Source: DATLLN01 sp963797175 (lineage in GTDB: Bacteria > Actinomycetota > Thermoleophilia > Gaiellales > JAICJC01). Taken from it: a stretch of 64,000 nucleotides of DNA. Positions within the stretch are counted from its first letter, which is position 1, and every line of letters starts with the position of its first letter. Below are positions 18,098 through 27,175 of the stretch, in pieces. Both the position numbers and the translations under genes were made by a program. The DNA is taken from positions 310,001-374,000 of the forward strand of contig CAWCOL010000009.1 in the NCBI GenBank assembly GCA_963797175.1. The letters run 5' to 3'. The notes below the pieces were generated by a model. That model ran no database searches. It saw only the letters and a list, made by a program, of their open reading frames with translations, and was not told where the DNA came from.

Positions 18098-19125
18098 CAG
18101 GCCTCCTCCGCCACGGCGATCTCCCCCATCTCCAGCGGCTCGCGGCCGCCGGGCGGAATGTCGCGCTCGGGGCCGTGCAGCCAGCAGCGGACGCGGCCGC
18201 CGCCGGGACGGCGCTGCTCGACAGGCGCGATCGCCGCGCACACCCGCATCGCGTCCGGACAGCGCGGGTGGAACCGGCACGCCACCGGCGGGTCGATCAG
18301 GCTGGGCGGCGCGCCCGGGATGTAGTGCAGGCCGGTGGTGTTGAGCGAGATCACCGAGCGCAGCAGCTCGCGCGTGTACGGGTGCGCGGGCTGCGAGAAG
18401 ACCGCGGTCGCGTCGCCCTCCTCGACCACCTGGCCGGCGTACATCACCGCGACCCGGTCGCAGGCCTCCGCGACGATGCCGAGGTTGTGGGTGATCAGCA
18501 GCAGGGCCGTGTCGTAGTTGCGCTTGAGGTCGGCGAGGATGGCGAGGATCTGGGCCTCGACCAGCACGTCCAGCGCCGTGGTCGGCTCGTCTGCGATCAG
18601 CAGCTTGGGGTTCAGCACCAGCGCCAGCGCGATCATGATGCGCTGGCGCATGCCGCCGGAGAACTCGTGCGGGTAGCTGCGGAACCGGGTCGGCGGGATC
18701 CCCATCCCACCCAGCGCCTCAAGCGACCGTGCCCGCACCTCGCGCTTGGAGAGGTTGGGCTCGTGGACGTTCAGCACCTCGCTGAAGTGATCCTCGATCC
18801 GCATCAGCGGGTTCAGGCGCGTCATCGGCTCCTGGAAGATCAGCCCGATCTCGGGGCCGCGCAGGCGCCGCAGGTCGCGGCCCGAGAGCCCGACGATGTC
18901 CTCGCCCATGAACCGCACCTCGCCGTCGCGCGCCGAGCCGTCCGGGAGCAGGCCGATGATGCCGCGGCCTAGCGTGGACTTGCCCGAGCCGGACTCTCCC
19001 ACCAGGCCCAGCACCTCGCCCCGCCCGATCGAGATCGAGCAGCCGTCCACCGCGCGGACGGCGCCGCGGGCGCTGGCGTACCAAACGCGCAGGTCACGCA
19101 GCTCCAGCACGACATCGTCCCCCAT
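18097..19125 (-). CDS. Oligopeptide/dipeptide ABC transporter ATPase (OppD/DppD type)
   Basis: 342 residues. Walker A GESGSGKST near residues 43-51, Q-loop IFQEPMTRLNPLM, signature FSGGMRQR, Walker B LLIADEPTTALD and switch THNLG are present. The C-terminal motif HPYTRELL is followed by CRFHPRCP and C, the 4Fe-4S-type cysteine set found in Opp/Dpp ATPases. It forms a heterodimer with the OppF-type ATPase. Its start overlaps the OppC-type permease stop by one base. Confidence 0.9.
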   Translation of the reverse strand: MGDDVVLELRDLRVWYASARGAVRAVDGCSISIGRGEVLGLVGESGSGKSTLGRGIIGLLPDGSARDGEVRFMGEDIVGLSGRDLRRLRGPEIGLIFQEPMTRLNPLMRIEDHFSEVLNVHEPNLSKREVRARSLEALGGMGIPPTRFRSYPHEFSGGMRQRIMIALALVLNPKLLIADEPTTALDVLVEAQILAILADLKRNYDTALLLITHNLGIVAEACDRVAVMYAGQVVEEGDATAVFSQPAHPYTRELLRSVISLNTTGLHYIPGAPPSLIDPPVACRFHPRCPDAMRVCAAIAPVEQRRPGGGRVRCWLHGPERDIPPGGREPLEMGEIAVAEEA

Positions 19126-20093
19126 CAGCCCTCCTCCGTCTCACGCGGCGGCAGCACGACCGGATCCATCCGGCGGCGGCGCAGCACGGGGTTGAGCACG
19201 TCGTTCAGGCCCTCGCCGAGCAGCGTCAGCGCCGTCACCAGCAGCACGATGGCGAGCCCCGGGTAGAGCCCGGTCCACCAGATGCCGGCGCCGGCGTCGG
19301 AGATGGCTCGAGAGCTGTCGTACCCCCACTCCGACGCCTCCGTCGGCTGGATGCCGTAGCCCAGGAAGCCGAGTGCGGCCAGCGTCAGGATCGCATCGGC
19401 GGCGTTCAACGTTGCCAGCACGGGCACGCTCTGGATCACGTTCTGGAACACGTAGCGCGAGATCACCGTGAACGGCCGCGCGCCCAGCGCACGCGCGGCC
19501 TCGACGTAGGACTCCTCGCGCAGGCTGATGACGTGGTTTCGGACCACGCGGAAGTATTGCGGCGTGTAGACGACGGCGATCGCGAACGCGGCCGTGGCGA
19601 CGCCCTGGCCGAACCGGTCGGCCAGCAGGAACGCGACGACGATCGCCAGCAGCAGGTAGGGGAACGCGAACAGGGCGTCCATGATCAGCACCAGCACGCG
19701 ATCCATCGGCCCGCCGAAGTACCCCGACATCAGGCCGAGCGGCAGGCCGATCGCGAGCGACAGGACGACGGACAGCAGGACCACCTTGAGCTCGGTCTGG
19801 GCGCCGTAGATGACGCGAGAGAGGACGTCCGTGGATTGGACGTTGGTGCCGAACCAGTGGGCAGACGAGGGGTGCCCCTGCTTGGGGAAGCGGTGGCCGG
19901 CCGCGTCCTTGTACTGGTCGAAGCCGTACGGCGCGATCCAGGGCGCGGTCAGCGCCATCACCACGAACACGAGCGTGATGATGATCCCCGTCCAGAGGAT
20001 CCAGCGGGGCACGCCGCGGGCCTCGCGGATCGGCGCGGACGTCCTGCTCCACGCCGACCGCAGCCGTCCCACTCCTCCGCCGACGACCGCCAT
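19125..20093 (-). CDS. Oligopeptide/dipeptide ABC transporter permease (OppC/DppC type)
   Basis: 322 residues. The N-terminal OppC_N region is followed by about six membrane helices and the coupling loop SYVEAARALGARPFTVI. The segment HWFGTNVQSTDVLSRVIYGAQ, diagnostic of DppC/OppC proteins, precedes the core domain. The start overlaps the OppB-type stop by one base (TGATG). Confidence 0.9.
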   Translation of the reverse strand: MAVVGGGVGRLRSAWSRTSAPIREARGVPRWILWTGIIITLVFVVMALTAPWIAPYGFDQYKDAAGHRFPKQGHPSSAHWFGTNVQSTDVLSRVIYGAQTELKVVLLSVVLSLAIGLPLGLMSGYFGGPMDRVLVLIMDALFAFPYLLLAIVVAFLLADRFGQGVATAAFAIAVVYTPQYFRVVRNHVISLREESYVEAARALGARPFTVISRYVFQNVIQSVPVLATLNAADAILTLAALGFLGYGIQPTEASEWGYDSSRAISDAGAGIWWTGLYPGLAIVLLVTALTLLGEGLNDVLNPVLRRRRMDPVVLPPRETEEG

Positions 20094-21121
20094 CAGTACC
20101 GCACCCTCGGGTCGATCCAGGCGGTGGCGAAGTCGATCAGCAGGCTGACGATGACGACCACCAGCGCGAAGAAGGTGATGATGCCCTGCACGGCGATGTA
20201 GTCGCGGTTGTTGAGGTACCGGACGAGCTCGAAGCCGATGCCCGGCCAGTTGAACGTGGTCTCGGTCAGCACGGCGCCCGACAGCAGCAGCGCGACCTGG
20301 AGGCCGAGCACGGTGACCACCGGCACCAGCGCGTTCTTGAACGCGTGGTTGTAGACGACGCCGCGCTCGCTGACGCCGCGCGCCCGCGCCGCCTCGACGT
20401 AGTCGCCGCGCAGCGTCTGCACGACGTTCACCCGCACCAGCCGGATCAGCACGCCGCTGATGATCAACCCCAGCGTCACCGCGGGCAGGATCAGGTGCTT
20501 GACCACGTCCACGAACGAGCTCCAGTCACCGGCGATCAGCGCATCGATCAGGAAGAGGTGGGTGTGCACCGGCAGCAGGAACTGGACCTCGGGGCTGGCG
20601 CGCCCCGAGGTGGGCAGCCAGCCCAGGTACTGGCCGAACACGAGCTGGGCGAGGAAGCCCAGGAAGAAGGCGGGGAAGGCGTAGATGACGATCCCGAACA
20701 TGCGGATGCCGACGTCGCCGCCGCTGTCCCGGAACCGGCCGGCCACCAGGCCGAGCCCGACGCCAACCGTGATCGCCACGGCCATCGCCCAGAACGTCAG
20801 CTCGAGCGTGGCGCTGCCGTTCTCGACGATCACGTCGGTGACCGGCCGGTTGTCCGTGATCGTGTTGCCGAAGTCGAGATGGGCGACGTCGCCCAGGTAC
20901 TCCACGTACTGGCGCAGGATCGGCTTGTCGTAGCCGCCGGCAGCTCGCCGCTCCTGCAGCTCCTTCGGCGACAGGCGGCCGCCCAGTGCGGCGCTGACCG
21001 GGTCGCCCGGCGCGACGCGCATGAGGAAGAACACGAGCGTCAGCAGGATCAGGATCATCGGCACCACCAGGACGAGCCTGGTCAGCGCATATGTCCGCAG
21101 CGAGGTGGTCTGTCGGGCCAT
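20093..21121 (-). CDS. Oligopeptide/dipeptide ABC transporter permease (OppB/DppB type)
   Basis: 342 residues with six membrane helices. The N-terminal helix is followed by MRVAPGDPV, typical of OppB/DppB, and the long periplasmic loop. The coupling loop is YVEAARARGVSERGVVYNHAFKN, close to the consensus YVRTARAKGLSE...HALRN. ATG at 21121 lies 48 bases after the binding-protein stop. It pairs with the OppC-type subunit. Confidence 0.9.
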   Translation of the reverse strand: MARQTTSLRTYALTRLVLVVPMILILLTLVFFLMRVAPGDPVSAALGGRLSPKELQERRAAGGYDKPILRQYVEYLGDVAHLDFGNTITDNRPVTDVIVENGSATLELTFWAMAVAITVGVGLGLVAGRFRDSGGDVGIRMFGIVIYAFPAFFLGFLAQLVFGQYLGWLPTSGRASPEVQFLLPVHTHLFLIDALIAGDWSSFVDVVKHLILPAVTLGLIISGVLIRLVRVNVVQTLRGDYVEAARARGVSERGVVYNHAFKNALVPVVTVLGLQVALLLSGAVLTETTFNWPGIGFELVRYLNNRDYIAVQGIITFFALVVVIVSLLIDFATAWIDPRVRY

Positions 21122-21169
21122 GGAGGCGCCCGGGGAGCCCCGCGTGGGGGCTCCCCGGAGTGCGGTGGT

Positions 21170-22771
21170 TCAGCTCTTGCTGATCAGCCAGAAGCGGAAG
21201 ATGTAGGCCGGGTCGAACGTCTCCTGCACGCCCGAGACCCCGTCCCGGACGACGGCGATCTGCTTGCCCTGCCAGACCGGGATCGTCGGGGCGTCCTTCG
21301 CCGCCAGCTTCTGGATGGTCGCGAAAGCGGCCGTCCTGGTGGCGGTGTCGGTGGAGGCCTTCTCCTTGTCGATGGCTGCGTCGATCTGCGGGTTGTCATA
21401 GTGCCCGTTCCAGAACCCGCCGTCAGGATAGAAGTACGCGCTGTAGTCGTCGGCGTCCGGGTAGTCCGGGAACCAGCCCAGCTCGAAGGCGGGGAAGATG
21501 TCCTTCGCCTTGTCCACCGTGTACTGGTCCCACTCCTCGGACTTGAGCGTGACGGTGTACAGGCCGCTGCCTTCCAGCTCGCGCTTGATCTCCGTGTACT
21601 CGTCCGCCGAACTGTCGCCGTAGTGCGTCGGCGTCCACCAGATCGTGATCGGTACCGGCGTCTGGATGCCCGCGTCCGTCAGCTCCTTCTTGGCGGCGTC
21701 GGGATTGGGCGTGGCCCCGTACTCGTCCTTGTACGCGTCGGTGTGGCCGACCAGGCCGGCCGGGATCATCGAGTACAGCGGTGTGACGGTGCCGTTGTAG
21801 ACGTTCTTCGCGATCGAGTCACGATCGATCAGGTACGCGACCGACCGCCGCACCGCGAGCTGCTTGCCGGGGTCGAGCTTGGTGTTGAACACCAGGTAGC
21901 GCGTCTCGATGCCCTGGCCCTCGACCACGCTCAGGCCGCTGGCGCCGCGCAGGCTGTCGATGTCCGTCGGCGTCAGGTTGCGGAACGCGATGTCCACGTC
22001 GCCGCCCTGGATCGCCAGCTTCAGCGACGAGCTGTCCTTGTAGTACTGGATCAGGACGCGCGCGTTCTTGGGCGGGTCGCCCCAGTAGTCGGGGTTCCGC
22101 TCGAGCACCGTCTGGACGCCCGGCTGGTACTTGACCAGCTTGTACGGGCCCGTGCCGATCGCCTGGTCGTCGGGCTGGAGCTTCTTCTCCGGGTAGACGC
22201 CGGACGGCACGATCGCCGCGCCGCCGGTGGCCAGGATGAACGGCCACGTGGCGTCGGGCTGCCGCAGGTGGAAGGTGACGGTCATCGGATCCGGCGTCGT
22301 GATCTCGTTGCCGGTCCACTTGCCGCAGTCGGCCAGGGACGAGAAGAGGCTGCACACGCCCTGGTCGCCGTTGATCTCGATGCTGCGCTGGAACGACCAG
22401 GCAACGTCCTTGGACGTCAGCGGGTCGCCGTTCTGGAACTTGACCCCCGACCGCAGCTTGCAGGTGTAGGTCTTGGGATCGTCCCAGTTGCAGCTGGTCG
22501 CCAGCGACGGCTGCGGCGTGTTGCCGCCCGGCGGCACCACCAGCAGCTCGTCGTACACGTTGTAGATCACGTTCCACGAGTGCAGGTCGTAGGCGTCGGC
22601 CGGGTCGAAGTGCACCGCCGTATCGGTGGTGCCCATGATCACCGTGGCGTCGGAGTTGCCCCCGCCGCCTGCCGCCGATCCGCCATTGGATCCGCTCCCC
22701 GAGCTCGATCCGCAGCCCGCCACCAGCACGAGGCCGGCGAGCAGCGCTGTCACACGTATCCCCAGTCGCAC
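21170..22771 (-). CDS. Peptide ABC transporter substrate-binding lipoprotein (OppA/DppA type)
   Basis: Extracellular receptor of 533 residues, first gene of the opp operon. GTG at 22771 has AAGGAGG six bases upstream and gives a signal peptide with lipobox LVAGC, then a Gly/Ser-rich linker. The family signature appears around GVKFQNGDPLTSKDVAWSFQR, and further motifs include GTGPYKLVKYQPG and NPDYWGDPP. It binds peptides, or alternatively opines, nickel or other ligands of this family; the ligand cannot be inferred from sequence. Confidence 0.9.
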   Translation of the reverse strand: MRLGIRVTALLAGLVLVAGCGSSSGSGSNGGSAAGGGGNSDATVIMGTTDTAVHFDPADAYDLHSWNVIYNVYDELLVVPPGGNTPQPSLATSCNWDDPKTYTCKLRSGVKFQNGDPLTSKDVAWSFQRSIEINGDQGVCSLFSSLADCGKWTGNEITTPDPMTVTFHLRQPDATWPFILATGGAAIVPSGVYPEKKLQPDDQAIGTGPYKLVKYQPGVQTVLERNPDYWGDPPKNARVLIQYYKDSSSLKLAIQGGDVDIAFRNLTPTDIDSLRGASGLSVVEGQGIETRYLVFNTKLDPGKQLAVRRSVAYLIDRDSIAKNVYNGTVTPLYSMIPAGLVGHTDAYKDEYGATPNPDAAKKELTDAGIQTPVPITIWWTPTHYGDSSADEYTEIKRELEGSGLYTVTLKSEEWDQYTVDKAKDIFPAFELGWFPDYPDADDYSAYFYPDGGFWNGHYDNPQIDAAIDKEKASTDTATRTAAFATIQKLAAKDAPTIPVWQGKQIAVVRDGVSGVQETFDPAYIFRFWLISKS

Positions 22772-23106
22772 GCGTTCCCTCCTTGGTTCTCCTTCCGGAC
22801 CGATCCTCCACATCGTTCGACGACCGCGGCGGCCGGATGATTGTCGGCGCCGCACTCGGGGCCAGGCCGCGTCCGCAGACGACGCGGCGGTGACCCGCTC
22901 GATCGGTGGAGGCCCCATGACGCCTCGGCCCACGCGGCCCAACTCTACCCGCAGACGCGGCCAACCTCCCGGAACCGCCCATTCCTCCATCTGTAATGGT
23001 TTTGCAAACTCTCCAGTAAACGCCTCTACCGTTGTCACGCTGTGGCGATAACCCGGTGTGACGGATCGCTCTCGGGGTCGAGCGGTCACTTATCAGGGGG
23101 TCAACA
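22772..23106. promoter_or_regulatory. Divergent intergenic region between opp operon and small SnoaL-like gene
   Basis: 335 bases without a gene and clearly AT-richer than its surroundings around 22980-23060, where promoters in both directions are expected. On the plus strand TTGCAA (23002-23007) and TACCGT (23027-23032) form a weak pair with a 19-base spacer. The 23107 start has the ribosome site AGGGGG. I found no convincing operator or hairpin here. Confidence 0.4.
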
Positions 23107-23307
23107 ATGACGACGGCAATCGCACTGGATCCGGCAACTGAGCTGAGGCACACGGTCGAGGAGCGGGACGGGGTCGAGCCCATCCTCACCATCGCGGGTG
23201 ACACCGCGCTCGCCTCCTACCGGCTCACTGGCGAGGTGCGCACCGACGTGTGGCTGTGGCGCGGCGAGCGGTGGCAGCTCTCCGCCGTGCATCACTCCAC
23301 GTTCTAG
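23107..23307 (+). CDS. Short SnoaL/DUF4440-like protein (66 aa, possibly a domain remnant)
   Basis: The second half (DTALASYRLTGEVRTDVWLWRGERWQLSAVHHSTF region) matches the last three strands of an NTF2-like/DUF4440 domain, which normally has about 120 residues. The usual N-terminal helices are missing. It nonetheless has a good ribosome site, its own intergenic region and a strong terminator 11 bases after the stop, so it is probably expressed as a unit. It could be a true mini-domain or a decayed gene. Confidence 0.6.
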   Translation: MTTAIALDPATELRHTVEERDGVEPILTIAGDTALASYRLTGEVRTDVWLWRGERWQLSAVHHSTF

Positions 23308-23317
23308 GGTCAGAGCG

Positions 23318-23364
23318 CGCGACGAGGGGCTCCGCCGGCCTGGGCGGGGCCCCTCGTCGCGTTT
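23318..23364 (+). terminator. Strong intrinsic terminator
   Basis: A 19-base-pair hairpin: 23318-23336 pairs with 23343-23361 with a single G-T wobble and a 6-base loop (GGCCTG), followed by TTT. It begins 11 bases after the SnoaL-like stop codon. It is the longest perfect stem I found in the window. Confidence 0.85.
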
Positions 23365-23380
23365 CTGCCGCCGATGTGAG

Positions 23381-23797
23381 ATGCTCAGAGTCGTGCGCCG
23401 ACGACACCTGATCGCCGTCCTGCTGCTGACAGCCCTGGCGGCGCTTGCGTTCGCGCCCGCGGCCTCGGCGATGATCCGCACGGGGAATCAGAACCCGGAC
23501 GTCCTGGTGGTCGCCAGCATCTCGCCGAATCACGCCGACGTAGGCGAGCGGGTGACCTGGTCGATCGTCGTGACCAACACCAGCGACAGCGCCCGATCGA
23601 TCAGGTTCGAGGGCGATCTGTCCACGCCGTTCGGGGGCGCCGGGGTGGCCGGCCAGGGACGGTTCGGGCCGCACGAGAGCTTCACCTTCAGCCGGACGCT
23701 GCGCGCCCGGGAGGGCGGCGAGTACCAGCTGCACGTCTGGGCCCGGACGACCGCGGGCAGCCTGCGCTCGCACGCCTCCGCCCGTACCTTCGCCTAG
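23381..23797 (+). CDS. Secreted protein with a CARDB/DUF11-like beta-sandwich
   Basis: 138 residues. An N-terminal signal peptide (LLLTALAALAFAPAASA) is followed by one immunoglobulin-like domain. The phrase ISPNHADVGERVTWSIVVTNTSD is the classic start of CARDB/DUF11 repeats used in surface adhesion or protein-protein contacts. ATG at 23381 and GTG at 23393 are both possible starts. It ends two bases from the convergent Gfo/Idh gene. Confidence 0.7.
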   Translation: MLRVVRRRHLIAVLLLTALAALAFAPAASAMIRTGNQNPDVLVVASISPNHADVGERVTWSIVVTNTSDSARSIRFEGDLSTPFGGAGVAGQGRFGPHESFTFSRTLRAREGGEYQLHVWARTTAGSLRSHASARTFA

Positions 23798-23799
23798 CC

Positions 23800-24744
23800 T
23801 CAGGCAGCCGCGGCCAGCAGGGCCTCGAGTGCCCGCGCCTGGCCGGCGATCTCGTCGCCCGAGACCAGCGCCGGCCGGCCGTCGCGCACCGCCGAGGCGA
23901 CGTCCTCGAGCTGCAGCCAGTAGCTGTCGGCCGGCGCGACGGGCAGGAGCTCACCGTTCAGCTGGATCCCCGGCCGCTCGCACGTCCACGGGTCGGCCAC
24001 GCGCAGCTCCCCTCGCTCGCCCCGCACCTCGAGCGAGCCGCCGTGCGGGCGATCGAACCAGCTCTCCACGCGGGCGGTGACGCCGCCGGCGAAGACCAGC
24101 TCGCCCTCGAAGCCGACGTCCACGCCGGTGGGGCCGAGCCGGGCGGCGCCCTTGAATCCGACCGGCTCCCCGCACAGCAGCCGCGCGGCGCTGACCGGAT
24201 AGCAGCCGACGTCCAGCAGCGACCCGCCGTCAAGCGACGGGTCGAGCAGCGCGTCGTCGCCGGGGATCTCGACGGCGAAGCCGAAGGACGCGGCGATCTC
24301 GAGCGGCCGGCCGATCGCGCCGGAGGAGACCAGCTCGGCGACGCTGCGCGTCTGCGGGTGGTGGCGATACATGTAGCCCTCCGCCAGCACCAGCCCGGCA
24401 CGCGCGGCCGACTCGACGCAGCGGACGGCGTCCTGGTGCCGGCGGCTGAGGGGCTTCTCGCAGAGCACGTGCTTGCCGGCGTCCAGCGCCCGCAGCACCC
24501 ACTCGGCGTGCAGGGCGTTCGGCACCGAGACGTAGACCAGCTCCACACCGGGATCTGCCAGCAGCTCGTCGTAGGAGCCGTGCGCCGACGGGATCCCGTG
24601 CTCACGGGCATACGCCCGCGCCCGGTCGCCGTCTCTGCTGGCAACGGCGACCACGCGCGCCGCCTCACCGCCCGCGGCGGCGCCGATCAGCGAGGCGTTG
24701 ATGCGGGCGGTCGACAGCAGGCCGACCCGCACCGGGCCGCTCAC
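23800..24744 (-). CDS. Gfo/Idh/MocA-family NAD(P)-dependent oxidoreductase
   Basis: 314 residues. The N-terminal Rossmann fold starts VRVGLLSTARIN, and EKPLSRR (the EKP motif with catalytic-site Lys) sits at about residue 95. The C-terminal GFO domain includes GGSLLDVGCYPVSAARLL. It oxidises or reduces a sugar, inositol or related alcohol/aldehyde using NAD(P). GTG at 24744 overlaps the Rieske oxygenase stop by 4 bases, making it the last gene of a coupled operon. Substrate unknown. Confidence 0.87.
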   Translation of the reverse strand: MSGPVRVGLLSTARINASLIGAAAGGEAARVVAVASRDGDRARAYAREHGIPSAHGSYDELLADPGVELVYVSVPNALHAEWVLRALDAGKHVLCEKPLSRRHQDAVRCVESAARAGLVLAEGYMYRHHPQTRSVAELVSSGAIGRPLEIAASFGFAVEIPGDDALLDPSLDGGSLLDVGCYPVSAARLLCGEPVGFKGAARLGPTGVDVGFEGELVFAGGVTARVESWFDRPHGGSLEVRGERGELRVADPWTCERPGIQLNGELLPVAPADSYWLQLEDVASAVRDGRPALVSGDEIAGQARALEALLAAAA

Positions 24745-25829
24745 CGCAGCGATCGCTCCACCAGGCGCTGGAAGTGCTGGATCAGGTGCTCGCTGGAGAG
24801 CATCAGCCGGCCGTGGTCGAGGCCGCCCGAGCGCGCCGCACGCTGGATCGACTCGACCAGCGCCTGGTCCTCCGTGCCCACCTGCGTGCCGAACTCGGTC
24901 AGCTCGGCGATCTGCTCCTCGGTGGCCTCCTCGCCGAAGAAGGTGTCGGTGATCGTCAGCGTGCGGTCGGCGTCGATCGGGAAGAAGGAGAACGCGGCGA
25001 GGTTGGCCGGGCCGGGCAGCACATTGATCGTGAAGGTCGGCCACAGCCAGTGGAAGTGCGCCTCGGACACCGCCCCGTTCGGCCGGTACGCGGCCATCCC
25101 GCCGCCGGCGGCCACGTCGCGGCGGATCGGCGCCACCTGGCTCGAGAACCACTCGTCGGACGTCAGCCGGTAGGCATCGGGATCGACGTCGATCAGCTTG
25201 GAGAAGCCGGGGTGCGCGGTCGGGCAGTGGTAGCACTCGAGGTAGTTCTCGACGACGGCCTTCCAGTTCGCGTTCAGCTCCCACTCGACCCGGTCGCGGT
25301 AGCGCAGCTCGCCGAAGTGGACGCCGGCCGCCTCGACGATCTGCGGGAGGCCGCCCAGGAAGTGCGCCAGCGGCGGCGCGTCCAGGTCACGGTTGACGAA
25401 CACCAGCGGGCCCCAGGTGTCCACGGAGACCGGCAGCAGGCCGAGCTGCGAGCGGTCGAAGCCGGGCTCGCGGTCGGACCGCGGCGCGGCGCGCAGGCAG
25501 CCGTCCAGCCCGTAGGTCCAGGCGTGGTAGGGGCACTGGAGCGTCTCGCGGCGGCCGCGGCCCTGCGCCACCTCGGTCGCCCGGTGGCGGCAGATGTTGA
25601 CGAAGCCGTTGAGCGAGCCGTCGTGGTCGCGGACGACGACGACCGGCACCAGCCCCGCGCGGCAGGTGAAGTACTGGCCCGGCTCGGCGACCCAGTCGGC
25701 GACGCCCGCGTACTGCCAGGAGGTGCCGAAGATGCGCTCCTGCTCGAGCCGGAACACCGCCGGATCGGCGAACCAGGAGAAGGGCAGCGTCACGCCCTGG
25801 TCGAGGCGGGATCCGAGGTCGATGCTCAT
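24741..25829 (-). CDS. Rieske [2Fe-2S] aromatic-ring-hydroxylating-type oxygenase, alpha subunit
   Basis: 362 residues. The Rieske cluster ligands appear as CRH followed by CPYH (NICRHRATEV and LQCPYHAWTY) near residues 80-105. The catalytic mononuclear iron site appears as ENYLECYHCPTAHPGF, with the two His four residues apart and the acidic third ligand expected further on. This family uses O2 and electrons from a reductase to hydroxylate, demethylate or cleave aromatic, choline- or betaine-like substrates. No partner ferredoxin or reductase is encoded nearby. Its ATG overlaps the upstream peptidase stop (ATGA). Confidence 0.88.
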   Translation of the reverse strand: MSIDLGSRLDQGVTLPFSWFADPAVFRLEQERIFGTSWQYAGVADWVAEPGQYFTCRAGLVPVVVVRDHDGSLNGFVNICRHRATEVAQGRGRRETLQCPYHAWTYGLDGCLRAAPRSDREPGFDRSQLGLLPVSVDTWGPLVFVNRDLDAPPLAHFLGGLPQIVEAAGVHFGELRYRDRVEWELNANWKAVVENYLECYHCPTAHPGFSKLIDVDPDAYRLTSDEWFSSQVAPIRRDVAAGGGMAAYRPNGAVSEAHFHWLWPTFTINVLPGPANLAAFSFFPIDADRTLTITDTFFGEEATEEQIAELTEFGTQVGTEDQALVESIQRAARSGGLDHGRLMLSSEHLIQHFQRLVERSLR

Positions 25830-27175
25830 CGGTGCGACATTACCGCAGGCGCCGCCGGCAGATCCACCCGGTGGGCCCGCCAGAAGTGCGCCAGGTTGAC
25901 GGTGGTCGCGGCCTGCGCGGCGCGCGCGAACGACGTCGTCGTCGACCAGCCGTAGCGGTGCGCGCCGATGTAGGCGCGCAGCATCGACAGCATCGCGTCC
26001 GATCCCAGCACCCGCTCCAGGTCGTGCAGCGTGCAGGCGCCCGCGACGTAGACGACCGGCGAGTAGCGGGTCGGATGCGCATCCCACCAGCCCATGCCGT
26101 CGGTGACCGCCTCGCGCGGATCCTTCCACGTGAACGGGCCGGCGCAGAGATCGTCGAGCCAGCCCGCGTGGCGGCCGTCGGTATAGGTGGCGAACGCCTC
26201 GTCCAGCCAGGGCGAGCGGTACTGGTCGTCGCCGACCATGCCGTACCACCACTGGTGGGCGATCTCGTGCGCCAGGGCTCCGGAGCGCGCCATGATCAGG
26301 TTCGGGTACTCCATGCCGCCGAAGGCGATCTGGGGCGTCATCACGACGTCCAGCTCCGGGTACGGATAGCGGCCGTACCACTGCTCGTAGGTGGTCAGGG
26401 CGCCGACGGCCCGGCGGGTGAGGTTGGCAACCTTGTCGGTCGTGTCGTCGTCGGGGATCCACACGCGGATGCGGACGCCGTCGGCGGTGGCGACGTCGGT
26501 CTCGGCCATCGGGCCGACGACCCAGGCCACGTCGCGCACGCGCGGCGCGTCGAACACCTCGAGCCTGCGGCCGCCGGCGACGTCGTCACGCACCGGCGCG
26601 CCGGTCGCGGCGACGCCCATCGCCGCCGGCGTGTCCAGCGTCAGGCTGAACGTCCCGATGTCGGACACGAAGCTGTCGCCCAGGATCGAGTACGGATCGA
26701 GGTCCCAGCGGCCGTCACGGCGGACGGCGAGCAGCGGCACGGCGTTGCCGACCAGCACCTGCGCCCCCAGGTGACCGAACCGGTCGGCCCGGTCGGGGAC
26801 GTCAACCGCGAGCGGGAAGCCGAGGGTCGCCCGGCGGCCGGGCGCAAGCGGATGGTCGAGATCGACGGCGAGGGCGGAGCATCCCGCCGCCATCGGGCCG
26901 GCGGCGCCGCCGGCGATCGGCCCGACGCGCTCCGGCAGCGGGTCGGTGCAGCCGGCGATCCCGTTGTCCCACAGCCGCAGCCAGACGCGACTGAGCGGCC
27001 TGTTCGACGCGTTCGCGAAGGAGAGCGTCTCGGTGCCGCGCCAGCTCCGGCCGTCCGCCGAGGCGCGCAGGACGATCCGGTAGGCGGGGGCGACGCCGGG
27101 CGGCGGCACGGCGGCGTGCGCTGCCGGCGCGCCCAGCAGGAGCGCCGCAGCGAAGGCGACGGCGAGGCGCCTCAT
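25826..27175 (-). CDS. Secreted M1-family-like zinc metallopeptidase (second copy)
   Basis: 449 residues with a signal peptide (RRLAVAFAAALLLGAPAAHA). The M1 peptidase core is present: a GAMEN-like exopeptidase strand (IAFGGMEYPN), then the zinc motif HEIAHQWW and the third ligand Glu in WLDEAFATY 18 residues on. It is much shorter than aminopeptidase N (about 850), so it contains only the N-terminal beta domain and catalytic domain. Its ATG overlaps the stop of the sister peptidase gene by 4 bases. Confidence 0.87.
   Translation of the reverse strand: MRRLAVAFAAALLLGAPAAHAAVPPPGVAPAYRIVLRASADGRSWRGTETLSFANASNRPLSRVWLRLWDNGIAGCTDPLPERVGPIAGGAAGPMAAGCSALAVDLDHPLAPGRRATLGFPLAVDVPDRADRFGHLGAQVLVGNAVPLLAVRRDGRWDLDPYSILGDSFVSDIGTFSLTLDTPAAMGVAATGAPVRDDVAGGRRLEVFDAPRVRDVAWVVGPMAETDVATADGVRIRVWIPDDDTTDKVANLTRRAVGALTTYEQWYGRYPYPELDVVMTPQIAFGGMEYPNLIMARSGALAHEIAHQWWYGMVGDDQYRSPWLDEAFATYTDGRHAGWLDDLCAGPFTWKDPREAVTDGMGWWDAHPTRYSPVVYVAGACTLHDLERVLGSDAMLSMLRAYIGAHRYGWSTTTSFARAAQAATTVNLAHFWRAHRVDLPAAPAVMSHR

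Noticed and set aside
20345..22840. Plus-strand open frame of over 800 codons opposite the opp permease and receptor genes
   Set aside because: Composition is low-complexity Arg/Ala/Val, with no domain; the opp genes on the other strand carry all family motifs.
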